Shown here piece after piece: positions 1 to 10,533 of a stretch of 64,000 nt of DNA; position 1 is the first letter of the stretch, and each line of letters opens with the position of its first letter. Source of the DNA: Companilactobacillus keshanensis (GTDB taxonomy: Bacteria; Bacillota; Bacilli; Lactobacillales; Lactobacillaceae); the NCBI RefSeq assembly GCF_003946205.1, contig NZ_RHOS01000007.1:37149-101148 (forward strand), given 5' to 3'. Made by a program: the position numbers and the translations under genes. Under the pieces are notes generated by a model. It made no database searches. It saw nothing but the letters and a program-made list of their open reading frames with translations, and was not told where the DNA came from.

Positions 1-465
1 CTAGTTACTTCCGGTGGATTAGGAACTATGGGATTTGGATTACCCGCCGCAATTGGTGCTAAATACGCCGATCCAGATAAGGATGTAGTTTTGTTTGTCG
101 GTGACGGTGGCTTGCAGATGACTAGTGAAGAATTAGAAGTTTTAGCAGCTGAAAAATTAAATATCAAAATCGTTTTACTAAATAATAAAACATTAGGAAT
201 GGTTCGCCAGTGGCAAGATGAATTTTATGATCAGCGACGTTCACAGACAGTCTTCTCTCATCAACCAGATTTCGAGAAGTTAGCTGGAGCCTATGGAGTT
301 TCCTATTATGATCTGAATAAAACTGACGATTTAGAGTCTAAATTACAGAAAATTTTTGATAAAGATGAACCAGCATTAGTGAATGTGAAGATCCCAAGTT
401 TGGAACAAGTTTATCCGATGATCGCACCGGGTTGTTCTAATGATGACATGTTGGGGTTGGATTAA
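1..465 (+). CDS. ilvB: Acetolactate synthase large subunit, 3' part
   Basis: This is the C-terminal part of a thiamine-diphosphate enzyme that condenses two pyruvates to acetolactate, the first committed step to valine and leucine. The frame is open from base 1, so the gene begins outside the window. The ThDP/Mg motif GDGG...NN is visible (GDGGLQM, then LLNNKTLGMVRQWQ). The GMVRQWQ stretch is typical of the anabolic, FAD-containing IlvB rather than catabolic AlsS. ilvC follows after 44 bp, so they are co-transcribed. No ilvN regulatory subunit lies between them, where it often sits; it may be upstream or absent. Confidence 0.93.
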   Translation, partial: LVTSGGLGTMGFGLPAAIGAKYADPDKDVVLFVGDGGLQMTSEELEVLAAEKLNIKIVLLNNKTLGMVRQWQDEFYDQRRSQTVFSHQPDFEKLAGAYGVSYYDLNKTDDLESKLQKIFDKDEPALVNVKIPSLEQVYPMIAPGCSNDDMLGLD

Positions 466-479
466 AAATCAAAATATAA

Positions 480-1541
<1,062 letters not shown>

Positions 1542-1620
1542 GGGATTATGACCAATATTTTGAAATTATCAACGTAGGTAGCTATGTATCCTAAGGCAAA
1601 AAATAGAAGAGGATGATGAG

Positions 1621-3369
1621 ATGAGCGATACATTAAATTTCAACGTTAGCGGCAAGGACATGCAAAAGAGAAGTGATGAGATCAAAGTTGGTGTTGATCG
1701 AGCTCCAGGACGCAGTTTATTATACGCAACAGGACAAGTGAAGAATCCAGAAGATATGAAGAAGCCATTTATCGCTATTTGTAATTCATATATTGAGATC
1801 GTACCAGGACATGTTCACTTGAGAGAACTGGCCGATATTGCTAAAGAAGAAATCAGAAAAGCCGGCGGAATTCCTTTTGAATTTAATACTATCGGTGTCG
1901 ATGATGGAATTTCTATGGGCCATATCGGAATGCGCTATTCACTTCCTAGTCGTGAAATTATCGCTGATTCTGCTGAAACTGTAATCAACGCTCATTGGTT
2001 TGATGGTGTCTTATACATGCCAAATTGTGACAAGATCACACCAGGAATGTTTATGGCATCAGTAAGAACTAACGTCCCTTGTGCTTTTGTCTCTGGAGGT
2101 CCAATGAAAGCTGGTGTTGATCCTAATGGGAATGCCGCTACATTATCTAGTGTCTTTGAAGCAGTTGGAGCCTTTAAAGATGGCAAAATGACAAAGGAGG
2201 ATTTTCTTGAATTGGAGCGTAACGCCTGTCCCAGCTGTGGATCTTGTGCAGGAATGTATACAGCCAATTCAATGAATTCATTAATGGAAGCATTCGGATT
2301 AGCTTTACCTTATAACGGTACTGCTTTAGCAACCTCTGAAGAACGCCGTGAGCTAGTTAAAAAAGCTGCCCGACGCGTTATGGAGAATGTCAAAAATGAT
2401 CTCAAGCCACGTGACATTATGACAAAAGATGCTTTTGACGATGCATTTGCATTAGACATGGCCATGGGTGGATCAACTAACACAGTTTTGCACGGATTAG
2501 CTATCGCTCATGAAGCAGGAGTTGAGTATAGCGAAGAAGAAATTAATAAAATCGCTAAACGTACACCACATTTGGCAAAAATTGCTCCATCATCTGCTTG
2601 GACTATGGAAGATGTACATCAAGCGGGTGGAATCCCAGTATTGATGAACGAATTGATTCAAAAGGGTGTCTTCCATCCTGATCGAATTACAGTAACAGGT
2701 AAAACGATTCGTGAAAATGTAGCTGGTGCTGTAACTAAGAATTCAGAAGTTATTCGTCCCTTGGATAATCCCTACTCAGAACAAGGGGGGTTGTCCATTC
2801 TTTATGGAAATGTTGCTAAACAAGGTTCAGTTATCAAAGTTGCTGGTGTTGATCCTGATATTCACAAATTCACTGGTAAAGCTATCTGTTTTGACTCACA
2901 TGATGATGCAGTTGAAGGAATCGATAATGGAACTGTTAGAGCTGGTCATGTCGTTGTTATTAGATATGAAGGTCCCAAAGGTGGCCCAGGAATGCCAGAA
3001 ATGTTGAATCCTACTTCAGATATTATTGGACGTGGATTAGGTAGAACCGTAGCTTTGATCACTGATGGTAGATTTTCAGGTGCTACTCATGGTATCTGCG
3101 TTGGTCACGTATCTCCAGAAGCAGCATCTGGTGGTGAGATCGCCTTGATTCATGATGGAGATGAGATCACGATCGACCTCACTAATAGGACTTTAGACGT
3201 TAATGTCTCCGATGCTGAATTTAAAGAACGCAGAAAAGAGTTAAAACCATTTCAGCCTAAAGTTAGATTTGGATATTTAGCAAGATATCAATATTTGGTT
3301 ACTTCGGCCAATACTGGTGGCGTCATGTTAGGTGCCGATCAGTTATTTGGTAAGGCAAACGGAAAGTAG
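1621..3369 (+). CDS. ilvD: Dihydroxy-acid dehydratase
   Basis: The 582-residue Fe-S dehydratase forms 2-ketoisovalerate and 2-keto-3-methylvalerate from their dihydroxy acids. The three cluster cysteines can be placed at C54 (AICNSY), C136 ([10 protein letters not shown]) and C209 ([10 protein letters not shown]). The catalytic C-terminal region [20 protein letters not shown] is intact. The start is supported by a purine-rich GAAGAGGATGATGAG site. An 80-bp gap after ilvC shows no clear terminator, so the operon probably continues. An Fe-S maturation factor gene follows after 8 bp. Confidence 0.96.
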   Translation: MSDTLNFNVSGKDMQKRSDEIKVGVDRAPGRSLLYATGQVKNPEDMKKPFIAICNSYIEIVPGHVHLRELADIAKEEIRKAGGIPFEFNTIGVDDGISMGHIGMRYSLPSREIIADSAETVINAHWFDGVLYMPNCDKITPGMFMASVRTNVPCAFVSGGPMKAGVDPNGNAATLSSVFEAVGAFKDGKMTKEDFLELERNACPSCGSCAGMYTANSMNSLMEAFGLALPYNGTALATSEERRELVKKAARRVMENVKNDLKPRDIMTKDAFDDAFALDMAMGGSTNTVLHGLAIAHEAGVEYSEEEINKIAKRTPHLAKIAPSSAWTMEDVHQAGGIPVLMNELIQKGVFHPDRITVTGKTIRENVAGAVTKNSEVIRPLDNPYSEQGGLSILYGNVAKQGSVIKVAGVDPDIHKFTGKAICFDSHDDAVEGIDNGTVRAGHVVVIRYEGPKGGPGMPEMLNPTSDIIGRGLGRTVALITDGRFSGATHGICVGHVSPEAASGGEIALIHDGDEITIDLTNRTLDVNVSDAEFKERRKELKPFQPKVRFGYLARYQYLVTSANTGGVMLGADQLFGKANGK

Positions 3370-3377
3370 GAATTTAA

Positions 3378-3713
3378 ATGGTAGATGAGATGAGAAAAGA
3401 ATCAGCAGTGACTGATTTACAGGACAGGATGTTAGAACAATTATCGAAAGTTATTGATCCAGAATTACGGATTGATTTAGTCAATCTAGGCCTTATTTAT
3501 GGATTGAGTATGGATGATAACGTCGTTACGGTCACGATGACTTTGACAACAATGGGTTGTCCGATCTCAGCTGTACTGGAACAAATGATTCAGTCATCTT
3601 TAGAAAAACTACCAGAAGTTGATGAAGTCAAAATCAATATTGTTTGGGAACCGGCTTGGAGTCCGGATAAGATGAGTCAGGTCGCACGAATGACATTGGG
3701 CTATTACAATTAA
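3378..3713 (+). CDS. MIP18/DUF59-family Fe-S cluster assembly factor (SufT-like)
   Basis: The 111-residue protein is a stand-alone DUF59 domain (KVIDPELRIDLVNLGLIYGL; conserved cysteine in TTMGCP). This family (SufT, PaaD, CIA2) assists transfer or maturation of Fe-S clusters on target enzymes. It begins 8 bp after ilvD, which encodes an Fe-S enzyme, so translation is probably coupled. The simplest inference is that it helps mature the IlvD cluster. The family assignment is firm; the IlvD client is inference from position. Confidence 0.85.
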   Translation: MVDEMRKESAVTDLQDRMLEQLSKVIDPELRIDLVNLGLIYGLSMDDNVVTVTMTLTTMGCPISAVLEQMIQSSLEKLPEVDEVKINIVWEPAWSPDKMSQVARMTLGYYN

Positions 3714-3744
3714 ATCTATTTAAAATGAAAAAAAGCGTGATTAT

Positions 3745-4713
3745 ATGGGAAAAGTAGAAGCACTTGGTAAATGGATCGGTCGATGGTTTACAGTTTTGGT
3801 TGTTATTTGGGCAATTTTTAATTATTTATTACCACAAACAAGTAAGTGGGTAATTCCCAACACATCGTATCTATTAGGAATCATTTTGTTTGGTATGGGG
3901 CTGACATTACGTGGCGAAGATTTCGTCAGGATCGTTAAACGTCCTTTACCAGTTATCTTAGGAACTGTGGCACATTATGTTATCATGCCATTAGTTGCCG
4001 TTGTATTATGTAAGATTTTCCATTTAACAGGAGCTACTGCAGTTGGAGTTATCTTAGTTGGATCTTGCCCTAGTGGTACATCATCAAGCGTTATGGCATA
4101 TTTGGCCGGAGGGGATGTTGCCTTGGATGTTTCCATCGAAACATTGTCGACACTTCTTGCTCCACTAGCTTTACCAGGTCTATTGATGTTATATGCTGGA
4201 CAATACGTAACGATTCCTACACAATCACTCTTTATGAGTACTATCAAAATAGTTTTAGTTCCAATCATCTTAGGTGTTGTTGTCCATACCTTATTTGGTA
4301 AAAGAATCGATAACTTAACACGTGCATTACCTTTAGTATCACAGACAGCGATCCTTTTGATCATCGGTGCCGTTATCTCAGCTAACCACGCTGAATTATT
4401 CACTGCTACAACAGCCTTAGTAATTCCCGCTGTTATCCTTCACAACCTTTCAGGATATGGACTAGGGTTCCTGTTCTCTAAGTTGATCCGTCTAAAGGAC
4501 CCTCAGAGAAAAGCAATTACCTTTGAAGTTGGTATGCAAGACTCTAGTTTAGGTGCAACCTTATCAATGTTGTACTTCTCACCAGCAGCAGCCATTCCAT
4601 CTACTATCTTTAGTGTTTGGCACAATATCTCTGGATCGGTTCTTTCATCATATTGGAGAGGTCACACCGAAAAGAAAGCCAGAGTTCAAAAGACTTCAGC
4701 TGTAATGGGGTAA
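3745..4713 (+). CDS. BASS-family transporter, PanS/2-keto acid type
   Basis: The 322-residue protein is a polytopic membrane protein of the bile acid:sodium symporter family. It has about nine to ten hydrophobic segments and the family signatures LVGSCPSGTSSSVMAYLAGGD and FEVGMQDSSLGATL. Bacterial relatives such as PanS carry ketopantoate and related keto acids. Its place at the end of an ilv operon, 31 bp after the DUF59 gene, suggests a branched 2-keto acid or ketopantoate as substrate. The substrate is inferred. Confidence 0.8.
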   Translation: MGKVEALGKWIGRWFTVLVVIWAIFNYLLPQTSKWVIPNTSYLLGIILFGMGLTLRGEDFVRIVKRPLPVILGTVAHYVIMPLVAVVLCKIFHLTGATAVGVILVGSCPSGTSSSVMAYLAGGDVALDVSIETLSTLLAPLALPGLLMLYAGQYVTIPTQSLFMSTIKIVLVPIILGVVVHTLFGKRIDNLTRALPLVSQTAILLIIGAVISANHAELFTATTALVIPAVILHNLSGYGLGFLFSKLIRLKDPQRKAITFEVGMQDSSLGATLSMLYFSPAAAIPSTIFSVWHNISGSVLSSYWRGHTEKKARVQKTSAVMG

Positions 4714-4728
4714 AGGTTTTCCGTCGCT

Positions 4729-4752
4729 AGGTCTGAGAATAATCTCAGACCT
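4729..4752 (+). terminator. Hairpin after the ilv operon
   Basis: A perfect 10-bp stem (4729-4738 with 4743-4752) and ATAA loop lies 16 bp after the transporter stop. The T-tract after it is weak, so it may be a 3'-end stabiliser rather than an efficient terminator. Confidence 0.55.
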
Positions 4753-4873
4753 TACGATTCATTTAATATCTAAAAAATAATTGAATCCTTTAGTTTGGAT
4801 ATAAAATTCAAATTAAAGTTTTTCTTGGAAAATAGGTTAGAATCTGATCATGTTTTTCATATTGTGGAAGTAC

Positions 4874-4916
4874 AAAAAAGCCGATCTATTCAGTTATACA
4901 CTGAATAGATCGGCTT
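4874..4916 (-). terminator. Rho-independent terminator of the PepI-like gene
   Basis: A 17-bp perfect stem (4878-4894 with 4900-4916) and 5-nt loop is followed, on the minus strand, by a run of T. It lies just after the stop of the minus-strand hydrolase. Confidence 0.85.
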
Positions 4917-4958
4917 CATTAATATTTAAAAGGTTTTATTTGTTATAACTTAATTAAT

Positions 4959-5864
4959 CTAGTCGTTAAAATTATCTGATTCAACATCTTTGATGAATTG
5001 TTCCAAATGATCAAAGTAGACTGGAGCGTTATCGATCATATGATGATGTCCACCATTTGGTGTTGTGACCAGTCTTGCGTGTGGAATTTCCTTTTGCATG
5101 ATTTTGGCCGTTTCGACGGGCATTGTTTCATGTTCACCGAATGTCAAAAGTGTTGGAACAGTGATTTCTTTTAAATGTTTTCTGAAATGCCAATCCTTTA
5201 ATTTACCTGTGATAACAAATTCGTTGTCGCCTTGAAAGACATTATAAACGCCTGTTGAAATTGTGCTGATCAAGTGAGAAATGGCAACAGGTTGCTTACG
5301 GTCAACATATTCTGCATTTAGTACGTCAACATAACTTTGATAAGTGGCATCATCAAGGTCGTTTTCGGCCTCCTTTTGTTCCATATATTTAACTTTTTCA
5401 GGACCTAAAGCATCCATACGACATTGATTGATATGTTTAACATAATCGTCAATTTCATCAACCATACTTGAGATGATGGCACCTTTTAAATGTTGTCCGT
5501 ATTTAGCAGCATACAGTTGAACTAAAAGACCACCCCATGATTGTCCGATAAGATAGAAGTTATCGAGACTAAGCTTTTGTCTAACTTCTTCAACTTCCTC
5601 TAAGTAATAATCATATGTTAAGTATTTTTCGGCAATTTTTGGATCATTATAGTCGGGTTGGTCTGAGTACCATGAACCCAATTGATCGTACATAGTAACT
5701 TGAACGCCGAGATCAGCCAGTTTTTCACCAAAATTTTCCCAGTATTCGTGGTTTCCACCAGGTCCGCCGTGTAGGCAAAGCAATTTAATATCCCCGTGGC
5801 CTTGGGTATTTGTCCATAAGTGGTAGCCATTATCTAAAGTGATAATAGTAGTTCCTTGTTTCAT
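4959..5864 (-). CDS. pepI: Proline iminopeptidase-like alpha/beta hydrolase
   Basis: The 301-residue protein is a peptidase S33 family alpha/beta hydrolase of the type that releases N-terminal proline from peptides in lactobacilli. HGGPG (residues 32-36) forms the oxyanion region. GQSWGG (107-112) holds the nucleophile S109. A GGHHH stretch near the C-terminus carries the histidine. Where the family usually has Asp after a GxY/H element, this protein reads GEHE, so the acid may be Glu. Length fits PepI. It is monocistronic with its own terminator. The gene symbol is by similarity only. Confidence 0.8.
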   Translation of the reverse strand: MKQGTTIITLDNGYHLWTNTQGHGDIKLLCLHGGPGGNHEYWENFGEKLADLGVQVTMYDQLGSWYSDQPDYNDPKIAEKYLTYDYYLEEVEEVRQKLSLDNFYLIGQSWGGLLVQLYAAKYGQHLKGAIISSMVDEIDDYVKHINQCRMDALGPEKVKYMEQKEAENDLDDATYQSYVDVLNAEYVDRKQPVAISHLISTISTGVYNVFQGDNEFVITGKLKDWHFRKHLKEITVPTLLTFGEHETMPVETAKIMQKEIPHARLVTTPNGGHHHMIDNAPVYFDHLEQFIKDVESDNFND

Positions 5865-5970
5865 ATAAGTTCACCTTCCTGCAAGTATATGAATAACAGT
5901 ATATCGCTAGTGCAGTTTTCATATCAAATTATTTGTAATAATCCTTTAATATATTTAAGATACAATTCAT

Positions 5971-7188
5971 TTAGAGTGATGTTTTGTTAGAGAATATATT
6001 GCTACTATGTCGCTTAGTCATTGGTACTAAAGTAAGTCCAATGATTTCTAAAATTACAACTAATAAGAACATTTGGGAATATCCTAAGTAAGCGGAGACA
6101 ATGCTGCTGAGAGTCATCCCCAAAACATTTCCCATTGCCTGAAATGTTTGATTGTAACTGAAAATTCTTCCTAAAGATTTATGATCAGTTTCCAAAGTTA
6201 AAATTGCTTGCGCTGCAGGAAGTAGAGCTGCAATTGAAAATCCAGTCAAAAATCTTAAAAATGAAAACACCCAAATATTAGTTATGAAAATTTGAGGTAT
6301 ATAAGTTAGAATTCCTAATATTAATGCTGCACTTAATAACTTTGTTTGACCATATCGATCGCCTAAGTGACCAAAATATGTTGCTGACATAATAGTGGCT
6401 ATACCTGGAATTGAAGAAATAATACCGCTTATTAAAGTAAGATTACTGGGGTTATGCAATATATCAGCAAGATACAAGCTAATGATTGGATTTACTGCAT
6501 TGTTGGTGGCCTGAATGATCATAGTTATTATAAAAATTATTATTATTATTTTAGGGAACTCTTGCTCACGCATAGTTTCTAAAATTCCAACAACTTGTTT
6601 TTTAGGCAATGGCTGAAAATTCTCTTTAACCAGGATGAGACTCAAAAGAAATACTAAGCCCATTAATAACCCGGCAATTATAAAAGTTCCGCGGAATCCA
6701 AAACCGGTTGCTAAAATTCCACCGATGATAGGACCACAGAGCAAGCCTGCCGTGTCACCAGTGGCTAAAGTACCTAACGCAAAACCATTTTTATTATCAG
6801 GTACTTGGGCGGCAATCATTGATTCAGAATTATTTATGTAACCAGAAAAAACGCCTTGGATCGCTCTAGCTAAAAAGATAATCCAGATGTTTGGTGCAAT
6901 CGATATAAGAAGACAACAAAAAGTCAATCCACCGGCGGCCTTTAATAACATCGGCTTATGACCTTTTTGATCGGATATTTTACCCCAAAGTGGTGAGATT
7001 ATTGCTTTGATCAAAAAGGTTATCGAGAAAATCATTCCAGTTAATAAATTGATTTCTTTATTTGAATAATTTCCTAGGGTTTTTAAAAATAGTGGCATGA
7101 TCGGAACAATTAATGAGATTGCACCCTCCGACATAAATGCGCCAAACCATAAAATTATTAAATTACGATGCCAAACTTTATCATTCAT
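5971..7188 (-). CDS. MFS multidrug-type efflux transporter
   Basis: The 405-residue protein has about 12 hydrophobic segments. The MFS motif A variant GKISDQKGHKP lies between the second and third. The layout fits the drug:H+ antiporter-1 group seen in lactobacilli. It is transcribed away from a LysR regulator across a 103-bp gap, which suggests that this regulator controls it. The exported compound cannot be read from sequence. Confidence 0.8.
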   Translation of the reverse strand: MNDKVWHRNLIILWFGAFMSEGAISLIVPIMPLFLKTLGNYSNKEINLLTGMIFSITFLIKAIISPLWGKISDQKGHKPMLLKAAGGLTFCCLLISIAPNIWIIFLARAIQGVFSGYINNSESMIAAQVPDNKNGFALGTLATGDTAGLLCGPIIGGILATGFGFRGTFIIAGLLMGLVFLLSLILVKENFQPLPKKQVVGILETMREQEFPKIIIIIFIITMIIQATNNAVNPIISLYLADILHNPSNLTLISGIISSIPGIATIMSATYFGHLGDRYGQTKLLSAALILGILTYIPQIFITNIWVFSFLRFLTGFSIAALLPAAQAILTLETDHKSLGRIFSYNQTFQAMGNVLGMTLSSIVSAYLGYSQMFLLVVILEIIGLTLVPMTKRHSSNIFSNKTSL

Positions 7189-7225
7189 ATATACACTTCC
7201 ATTATTAATAAATATAATGGAGTAA

Positions 7226-7252
7226 GACTATCATTGCTTATAAAATATAGTC
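7226..7252. promoter_or_regulatory. Candidate LysR operator
   Basis: The inverted arms GACTAT (7226-7231) and ATAGTC (7247-7252) flank 15 bp in the gap between the divergent MFS and LysR genes. This matches the T-N11-A style of LysR sites in general form. Confidence 0.45.
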
Positions 7253-7291
7253 AAAATACTAATTACCATTACATTTACTTATGAGGCTAAT

Positions 7292-8161
7292 ATGAATATT
7301 AAAGATTTACAGTATTTCCAACACGTAGTTAAGTCACAAAGTTTTACCCAGACGGCTAGTGATTATCAAGTTAGTCAACCAACAATATCGCAGGCTATCA
7401 AACGATTAGAAGATCAATTACAAACCAAATTGATCATTCGCCAAGTTCATTCTAAAACATTGATTTTGACACCCAGTGGACAGCAATTATTGATGACATG
7501 TAATGAAGTTTTATCCAGTTGGGATAACGGGTTGAAATTAATCGAGCGTCTAAAGACTAGTCGAATAAAATTAGGAATTGAGTCATCGATAAGCGAACGT
7601 TATTTTCCAGTAATTGCTAAGAAATTATTGGATATTAAACTGTTAAATAATGTCCAAGTTAATGAGGAAGGTTCTAAAACTTTATTAAAGTTAGTTAATG
7701 ATGGAGATATTGATTTGGCTATTATTGGAACGATAGATGATATTAATAGTAGGGAAATAATCACTAAACGATTAAAAAGCTTTCACTTCAACATTTTGCT
7801 TCAAAAGGATCATCCTTTATTAAAGGATGTATCCACCCTAGAGAATGTTTTTAAATACAATCTGGTAACCATGAATCGTTACCATCTTAGTTATCAGGTA
7901 TTTCATGAAATATCTAAGTCATTTGCTCCCAAGGTGGTTTTTGAAAGTGATAACACAGATTTAGTAATGAAGCTTATTAGTGATAATAATAATTTGGGAT
8001 TCACGTCAGACCTGATAGAGTTAAGTGATGATTTAACAACATTGAATTTACCTGATAAAACATTTCCAACAGCATATGTCAGTTTGGTTTATCGAAAAAA
8101 CAATATACGTACAGATAATATGGAAAATTTAATTAAAATAATCGAGGATTCATGTAGGTAA
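7292..8161 (+). CDS. LysR-family transcriptional regulator
   Basis: The 289-residue protein has an N-terminal winged helix-turn-helix (FTQTASDYQVSQPTISQAIKRLE) and a periplasmic-binding-like effector domain. It is divergent from the MFS transporter and probably regulates both itself and that gene. A GAGG site lies before the ATG. The effector is unknown. Confidence 0.85.
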   Translation: MNIKDLQYFQHVVKSQSFTQTASDYQVSQPTISQAIKRLEDQLQTKLIIRQVHSKTLILTPSGQQLLMTCNEVLSSWDNGLKLIERLKTSRIKLGIESSISERYFPVIAKKLLDIKLLNNVQVNEEGSKTLLKLVNDGDIDLAIIGTIDDINSREIITKRLKSFHFNILLQKDHPLLKDVSTLENVFKYNLVTMNRYHLSYQVFHEISKSFAPKVVFESDNTDLVMKLISDNNNLGFTSDLIELSDDLTTLNLPDKTFPTAYVSLVYRKNNIRTDNMENLIKIIEDSCR

Positions 8162-8274
8162 TTTGTTAGGTGTATACCTGATGCTAGATAATTTGAGTAA
8201 TTCCATCTGTTGTGTGGACCGTCCTCAGCCGTGGCCTGCTGTTAATTAGTAAACAAAAAACAAATAAGTTTCAA

Positions 8275-8319
8275 AACTTGATCGTCATCAAGTTGTATCT
8301 TTCAAAAACCTAATACAAT
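8275..8319 (+). promoter_or_regulatory. FNR/FLP-box promoter of the P1B ATPase gene
   Basis: TTGATCGTCATCAA (8278-8291) is a perfect match to the FNR-family box TTGAT-N4-ATCAA and extends to a 20-bp palindrome (8275-8294). A TACAAT -10 element is at 8314-8319. With a start about 7 nt later (near 8326) the box centre is at about -41.5, the class II activator position. This leaves a 5' leader of only about 20 nt with the AGGAGG site at 8333-8338. Confidence 0.8.
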
Positions 8320-8347
8320 GTATTTGTGCTTAAGGAGGAAAGAAAAT

Positions 8348-10246
8348 ATGAAATTTAATATATGGGTTCAGAAACATCAAAATCAAATGACTGCGGCAAT
8401 CGCAATCTTAATCGTAATCAGTTTAATCTCGGACTACTTATTGAAATTACCAATCGTCGCTACGACGGCCATGATCATCGCAAGTATCATCGGTGCCATT
8501 CCGGTATTCTTACATGCATGGACGGCCTTAATGAATAAAGTTATCAGTATTGAACTACTTGTAACGATTGCTGTAGTTGGAGCTTTCGTTATTGGTGAAT
8601 ATGAAGAATCAGCTGTCGTTACATTCTTATTCTTATTCGGAAGTTATTTGGAACAAAGAACTTTACAAAAGACCCGTTCCTCAGTTAAGAATTTGACAAA
8701 AATGGCTCCAACAACTGCAGAAGTTGTTGATGAAGATGGAAATATTGAAACAGTTGACGTTGATGACGTTGATGAAGGTGACCACGTTATTGTTAAACCA
8801 GGTGGTCAGATACCAGTCGATGGAAAAATCATCGAAGGTAAAGGTTATATGAATGAAGCTTCGATCACTGGTGAATCGACACCTGTTGAAAAAACTATTG
8901 GTGACAAGGTCTTTGCTGGATCATTAACGGATAACGGGACTATCACGATTGAAACAACTTCGGTCGGTGAAGATACAACTTTTGGTAAAATCATTGAACT
9001 TGTTGAAGAAGCTCAAGATAGTGCTTCCCCAGCAGCTAGATTTATTGATAAATTTGCTACATATTACACACCAGCAGTATTAGTTATCGGGATTTTAGTA
9101 TGGATCTTTACAAGAGACTTCCCATTAGCAATCACTGTTCTAGTTCTAGGATGCCCTGGAGCCTTGGTTATCGGTGCTCCAGTTTCAAATGTTGCCGGAA
9201 TTGGTAACGGTGCTAAAAATGGTATTTTGATGAAGGGTGGAAATGCCGTAAATACCTTCTCTAAAGTTGATACATTAGTACTTGATAAGACTGGTACTTT
9301 AACAACTGGTCAAATGAGCGTTACAGAATTATCCCATTTTGGAAATGATAAGGCCTCAGACATGGCATTACTTAGTGCCGTCGAAGGTACATCAGATCAT
9401 CCGTTGGGTCGCGCAATCGTTAAATATATTGAATCAGAAAATGTTACAGCAACAAAAAATTTACCAGAGCTTGATACTGTTAAGGGTCAAGGATTACAAA
9501 GTAATGATGGAGACATTTTAGTTGGAAATGAACGTTTAATGAAGGCCAATAACGTTGAAATATCAGATGCCGTTAGACAAGCTATGAATGATCGTGTTAA
9601 CCAAGGTGATTCAATTGTGCTTATGGCCGTGGATAAAGATTTGAAATTAGTTGTTGGTGTTAATGATCAATTAAGATCAGATGCCTTTGAAGGATTAACA
9701 GCTCTAAAGAAGGCTGGTATCAAACGTGTTGTCATGCTTACCGGTGACAATAAGGCCGCAGCTCAACATGTTGCTGACAGATTACCAGTTGATGAAGTTC
9801 ATGCTGAATTATTACCAGAGCAAAAAGTTGATTTTGTTAAGAAATTTACTGATGAAGGGCATCACGTAGCCTTTGTTGGAGATGGTATCAATGATTCACC
9901 ATCACTAGCTACGGCCGATATCGGAATTGGTATGGGTACAGGTACAGATGTTGCTATTGAAACAGCTGACGTTGTATTAGTTAAATCAAGCTTTGACGCT
10001 TTGGCACATGCATACGTACTAGCTAAAAAGACAGTTGCTAATACGCAGGAAAATATCATTATTGCCGTAGGTACCGTTGCACTATTACTATTAGGTTTAT
10101 TAGTCGGAGTTATCCATATGGCAAGTGGGATGTTTGTCCACGAATTCAGTATCTTGATCGTTATCTTTAATGCTATGAGATTATTAAGAATAAAAAGTTT
10201 CAATAAATCTTCAAAACTTGATTTAAATCAAGTGAAGACTGCATAA
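8348..10246 (+). CDS. P1B-type heavy-metal ATPase with CPG motif
   Basis: The 632-residue membrane pump should export a transition metal. TGES, the phosphorylation motif DKTGT (D313), the HP dipeptide (SDHPLG), TGDN and GDGINDSP are present. The membrane metal motif reads C269-P-G instead of the usual CPC, CPH or SPC. There is no N-terminal HMA domain. I chose the ATG at 8348 because AGGAGG lies 9 bp before it; an in-frame ATG at 8318 would lie upstream of the predicted transcript. A CopZ-like gene and a Dps-like gene follow. The metal (Cu, Zn/Cd or Fe) cannot be assigned. Confidence 0.88.
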   Translation: MKFNIWVQKHQNQMTAAIAILIVISLISDYLLKLPIVATTAMIIASIIGAIPVFLHAWTALMNKVISIELLVTIAVVGAFVIGEYEESAVVTFLFLFGSYLEQRTLQKTRSSVKNLTKMAPTTAEVVDEDGNIETVDVDDVDEGDHVIVKPGGQIPVDGKIIEGKGYMNEASITGESTPVEKTIGDKVFAGSLTDNGTITIETTSVGEDTTFGKIIELVEEAQDSASPAARFIDKFATYYTPAVLVIGILVWIFTRDFPLAITVLVLGCPGALVIGAPVSNVAGIGNGAKNGILMKGGNAVNTFSKVDTLVLDKTGTLTTGQMSVTELSHFGNDKASDMALLSAVEGTSDHPLGRAIVKYIESENVTATKNLPELDTVKGQGLQSNDGDILVGNERLMKANNVEISDAVRQAMNDRVNQGDSIVLMAVDKDLKLVVGVNDQLRSDAFEGLTALKKAGIKRVVMLTGDNKAAAQHVADRLPVDEVHAELLPEQKVDFVKKFTDEGHHVAFVGDGINDSPSLATADIGIGMGTGTDVAIETADVVLVKSSFDALAHAYVLAKKTVANTQENIIIAVGTVALLLLGLLVGVIHMASGMFVHEFSILIVIFNAMRLLRIKSFNKSSKLDLNQVKTA

Positions 10247-10259
10247 AAAATACTAATAT
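10218..10259 (+). promoter_or_regulatory. FNR/FLP-box promoter of the copZ-dps unit
   Basis: TTGATTTAAATCAA (10218-10231) is a perfect FNR-type box lying inside the last codons of the ATPase gene. A TAATAT -10-like element is at 10254-10259. The predicted start near 10266 puts the box at about -41.5. It would let the chaperone and Dps be activated separately from the ATPase. Confidence 0.72.
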
Positions 10260-10302
10260 AGGACTTGTAAGATAGTTAAAGACATTTAGGAGGAAATCAA
10301 TT

Positions 10303-10533
10303 ATGGCAAAAGTAGTATTACAATTAGGCGAATTAACATGCCCATCATGTATGACAAAGATTCAAAAAGCAGTTCAAAATCAAGACGGAGTTTCAGATGT
10401 TAAGGTCATGTTCAATGCCGGTAAAGTAAAAGCCAACATTGATGAATCAAAAGTTTCAGGTGAAGATTTAGGTAAAGTTATTACTGAATTAGGATATGAA
10501 GTTAAAAAAATCAAGACAAAGGAAGTTGCATAA
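10303..10533 (+). CDS. CopZ-like HMA-domain metallochaperone
   Basis: The 76-residue protein is a single heavy-metal-associated domain (beta-alpha-beta-beta-alpha-beta fold) with the metal site C13-P-S-C16. The family usually has M-x-C-x-x-C; here the pair is preceded by LT. It should carry Cu(I) or another soft metal to the ATPase encoded 56 bp upstream. A strong AGGAGG site precedes ATG. Its stop overlaps the next gene's start by one base (TAATG). Confidence 0.85.
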   Translation: MAKVVLQLGELTCPSCMTKIQKAVQNQDGVSDVKVMFNAGKVKANIDESKVSGEDLGKVITELGYEVKKIKTKEVA

